From: Spirochaetaceae bacterium UBA4077
GTDB lineage: Bacteria > Spirochaetota > Spirochaetia > Treponematales > Rectinemataceae
Direction: 5' to 3'
Length of the DNA stretch: 6,472 bases
Assembly (NCBI GenBank): GCA_002383375.1
Contig: DFYR01000013.1
Coordinates: forward strand, 1-6,472
The translations under genes were made by a program, and so were the position numbers. The notes below the pieces were generated by a model that was not told the origin of the DNA, ran no database searches, and was given only the letters and a program-made list of their open reading frames with translations. Shown piece by piece: positions 5,473 through 6,472 of this stretch (its first letter is position 1; every line of letters begins with the position of its first letter).

Positions 5473-5973
5473 ATGCCTAATTCCATGGTTAAGTTGATCA
5501 CCAGCCTGGGCGAGATCGAACTGGAAGTCTTCGAGGACAGAACGCCGGTCACGGCGGCGAATTTTTTGGACTATGTTCGTTCGGGATTTTACGACGGAAC
5601 AATATTCCATAGGGTTATTCCCGGATTCGTAGCCCAGGGCGGCGGATTTGTGCCAGGTATGGATCAGAAAAAGACAAAGAATCCTATCGCCAACGAAGCG
5701 TCCAAGGGGCCGTCCAATAAAAGGGGAACACTTTCCATGGCCAGGACTCCCCATCCGGACAGCGCGACTAGTCAGTTTTTCATCAATTTTTCCGACAATA
5801 AAAGCCTGGATTATCGGGGGCCGGGACCAGGGGCGGGTTACTGCGTATTCGCTCAGGTAACCAAGGGCATGGAGGTGGTGGACGCCATGGCGTCGGTGTC
5901 CACCGGACGCAGACCGCCCCATGCAGACGTTCCCAAAGAGGATATTGTTTTAATCGCTGCAAAAATCCTTTAA
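5473..5973 (+). CDS. ppiB: Cyclophilin-type peptidyl-prolyl cis-trans isomerase, cytoplasmic PpiB type
   Basis: This 166-residue single-domain cyclophilin catalyses cis-trans isomerisation of X-Pro bonds and assists protein folding. Recognisable segments are NFLDYVRSGFYDGTIFHRVI (30-49), with catalytic Arg47; PGFVAQGGGFVPGM (50-63), with Phe52 and Gln55; RGTLSMAR (84-91); SATSQFFINFSDN (97-109), with Gln101 and Phe102; and GYCVFAQVTKGMEVVD (122-137). It follows E. coli PpiB closely in motif order and length. There is no signal peptide, so it should stay in the cytoplasm. The surface loop around 112-121, LDYRGPGPGA, is proline- and glycine-rich. The gene stands alone: it is divergent from the dehydrogenase and separated from the next gene by a promoter. 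Confidence 0.96.
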   Translation: MPNSMVKLITSLGEIELEVFEDRTPVTAANFLDYVRSGFYDGTIFHRVIPGFVAQGGGFVPGMDQKKTKNPIANEASKGPSNKRGTLSMARTPHPDSATSQFFINFSDNKSLDYRGPGPGAGYCVFAQVTKGMEVVDAMASVSTGRRPPHADVPKEDIVLIAAKIL

Positions 5974-5991
5974 AAATGAAGCTTGTTTCTA

Positions 5992-6021
5992 TTGACCAGT
6001 ACACGCGAATGGAGCTATAGT
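5992..6021 (+). promoter_or_regulatory. Strong sigma-70-type promoter of the ABC lipoprotein gene
   Basis: TTGACC (5992-5997, 5 of 6) and TATAGT (6016-6021, 5 of 6) are separated by 18 bp. The predicted start is about 6028, giving a leader of about 65 nt. This is one of the two best promoters in the window. It begins 19 bp after the ppiB stop, so the lipoprotein gene is likely an independent unit. Confidence 0.65.
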
Positions 6022-6029
6022 ACGCGTGT
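6001..6029. promoter_or_regulatory. Inverted repeat flanking the -10 element
   Basis: ACACGCG (6001-6007) and CGCGTGT (6023-6029) are perfect 7-bp inverted arms 15 bp apart, enclosing the -10 at 6016-6021. The arms are GC-rich within AT-rich surroundings. The geometry suits a dimeric regulator; the right arm overlaps the next inverted repeat by 3 bp. Confidence 0.4.
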
Positions 6030-6046
6030 TACTGTTAATAGTAACA
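6027..6046. promoter_or_regulatory. Inverted repeat at the predicted transcription start (operator or 5' stem-loop)
   Basis: TGTTACT (6027-6033) and AGTAACA (6040-6046) are perfect 7-bp arms around GTTAAT. The centre is also nearly symmetric, so the whole 20 bp is a dyad with one mismatched pair. It spans the predicted +1, the classical place for a repressor operator. As RNA it would form a hairpin at the very 5' end. It lacks a following T-run, so it is not a good terminator for ppiB. Confidence 0.5.
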
Positions 6047-6081
6047 AAATCATACTGCCTTTCAGCAATCTAGGCGAAAAC

Positions 6082-6086
6082 AGAGG
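6082..6086 (+). promoter_or_regulatory. Ribosome binding site of the ABC lipoprotein gene
   Basis: AGAGG lies 6 nt before the ATG at 6093 and supports that start. Confidence 0.65.
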
Positions 6087-6092
6087 TTCCCA

Positions 6093-6472
6093 ATGTCAAG
6101 AAACAAAATCTTCATGATCGCGGCTATCGGTGCAGCTTTGTTAGCCTTCTCCTGCGGAAACGCGAAAAAGACCGTGGGCATAGCAAAGTTCGTCGCCCAC
6201 CCTGCGCTGGATGCGGTGGAACAGGGAATAATCGATGAAATATCTGAATCCAAGCCCGAGATAGAGCTGGACAGGCAGAATTCCAACGCCGACATGGCGA
6301 CGGCCAGCCAGATCGCCCAGCGATTCAAGCAGAGCAAGGTCGCGGTCGCGGTGGGAATCGCGACGCCCACGGCCCAAGCCCTGGTCAACCAGATAAAGGA
6401 CAGGCCTGTGGTGTACTCCGTGGTAACCGACCCGGTCTCGGCAGGTCTTGTGGAGAGCATGGACAAGGGCGG
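6093..6472 (+). CDS. ABC transporter substrate-binding lipoprotein, TrpX-like (partial, 3' end outside the window)
   Basis: The reading frame is open from ATG 6093 to the window edge (126 complete codons). It begins with a lipoprotein signal: Arg-Asn-Lys, then the hydrophobic stretch IFMIAAIGAALLAF, then Ser20-Cys21. Ala at -3 with Leu at -4 departs from the classical L-[AS]-[GA]-C lipobox and resembles the relaxed spirochaetal form. The mature part starts VGIAKFVAHPALDAVEQGI (residues 28-46), then repeats of the alternating strand-helix pattern of a periplasmic-binding fold, including VAVGIATPTAQALV and YSVVTDPVSAGLVESM. This matches the PF04392/TrpX group, whose members bind tryptophan, tyrosine or related ligands for an ABC importer. 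Permease and ATPase genes would be expected just downstream. The ligand is not determinable here. Confidence 0.9.
   Translation, partial: MSRNKIFMIAAIGAALLAFSCGNAKKTVGIAKFVAHPALDAVEQGIIDEISESKPEIELDRQNSNADMATASQIAQRFKQSKVAVAVGIATPTAQALVNQIKDRPVVYSVVTDPVSAGLVESMDKG

Overview
The window looks like an ordinary chromosomal housekeeping stretch from a moderately GC-rich bacterium. The mix of genes best fits a spirochaete of the Treponema/Spirochaeta type: a DUF2804 protein, a flavin-dependent thymidylate synthase ThyX, a lipoprotein with a relaxed lipobox, and a TrpX-type ABC binding protein. This is inferred from gene content; there is no rRNA or other phylogenetic marker to prove it. No mobile element, tRNA, rRNA or CRISPR array is visible.

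Layout. Positions 71-445 (+) encode an alkyltransferase-like (ATL) DNA-lesion sensor in which the catalytic Cys of O6-alkylguanine transferase is replaced by Trp. It converges on 513-1427 (-), a two-domain protein joining a UPF0158-like N-terminal domain to a GNAT acetyltransferase domain. That gene is divergent from 1496-2404 (+), a PHP-family phosphoesterase resembling the TrpH/RNase AM group, with only 68 bp between the two GTG starts. thyX (2453-3295, +) follows the PHP gene with a strong ribosome binding site and is probably co-transcribed with it. Converging from the right is a two-gene minus-strand unit: a beta-hydroxyacid dehydrogenase (5299-4415), overlapped by 8 nt by a DUF2804 protein (4422-3355). 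A divergent intergenic region then leads to ppiB (5473-5973, +), a cytoplasmic cyclophilin. The window ends inside the first gene of what is probably an ABC importer operon: a substrate-binding lipoprotein from 6093, cut by the window edge.

How the genes relate. ATL (repair signalling) and ThyX (dTMP synthesis) both touch DNA metabolism. The PHP protein could act in nucleotide or RNA-end turnover. These are neighbours rather than a demonstrated pathway.

The most unusual signals are regulatory. The PHP gene has a near-consensus promoter placed so close to its GTG that the mRNA should be nearly leaderless, with a dyad filling the -35/-10 spacer. The ABC lipoprotein promoter carries two overlapping inverted repeats, one around the -10 and one at the predicted transcription start. 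The most unusual protein is the UPF0158-GNAT fusion. I see no strong evidence for a wholly new multi-gene system here.
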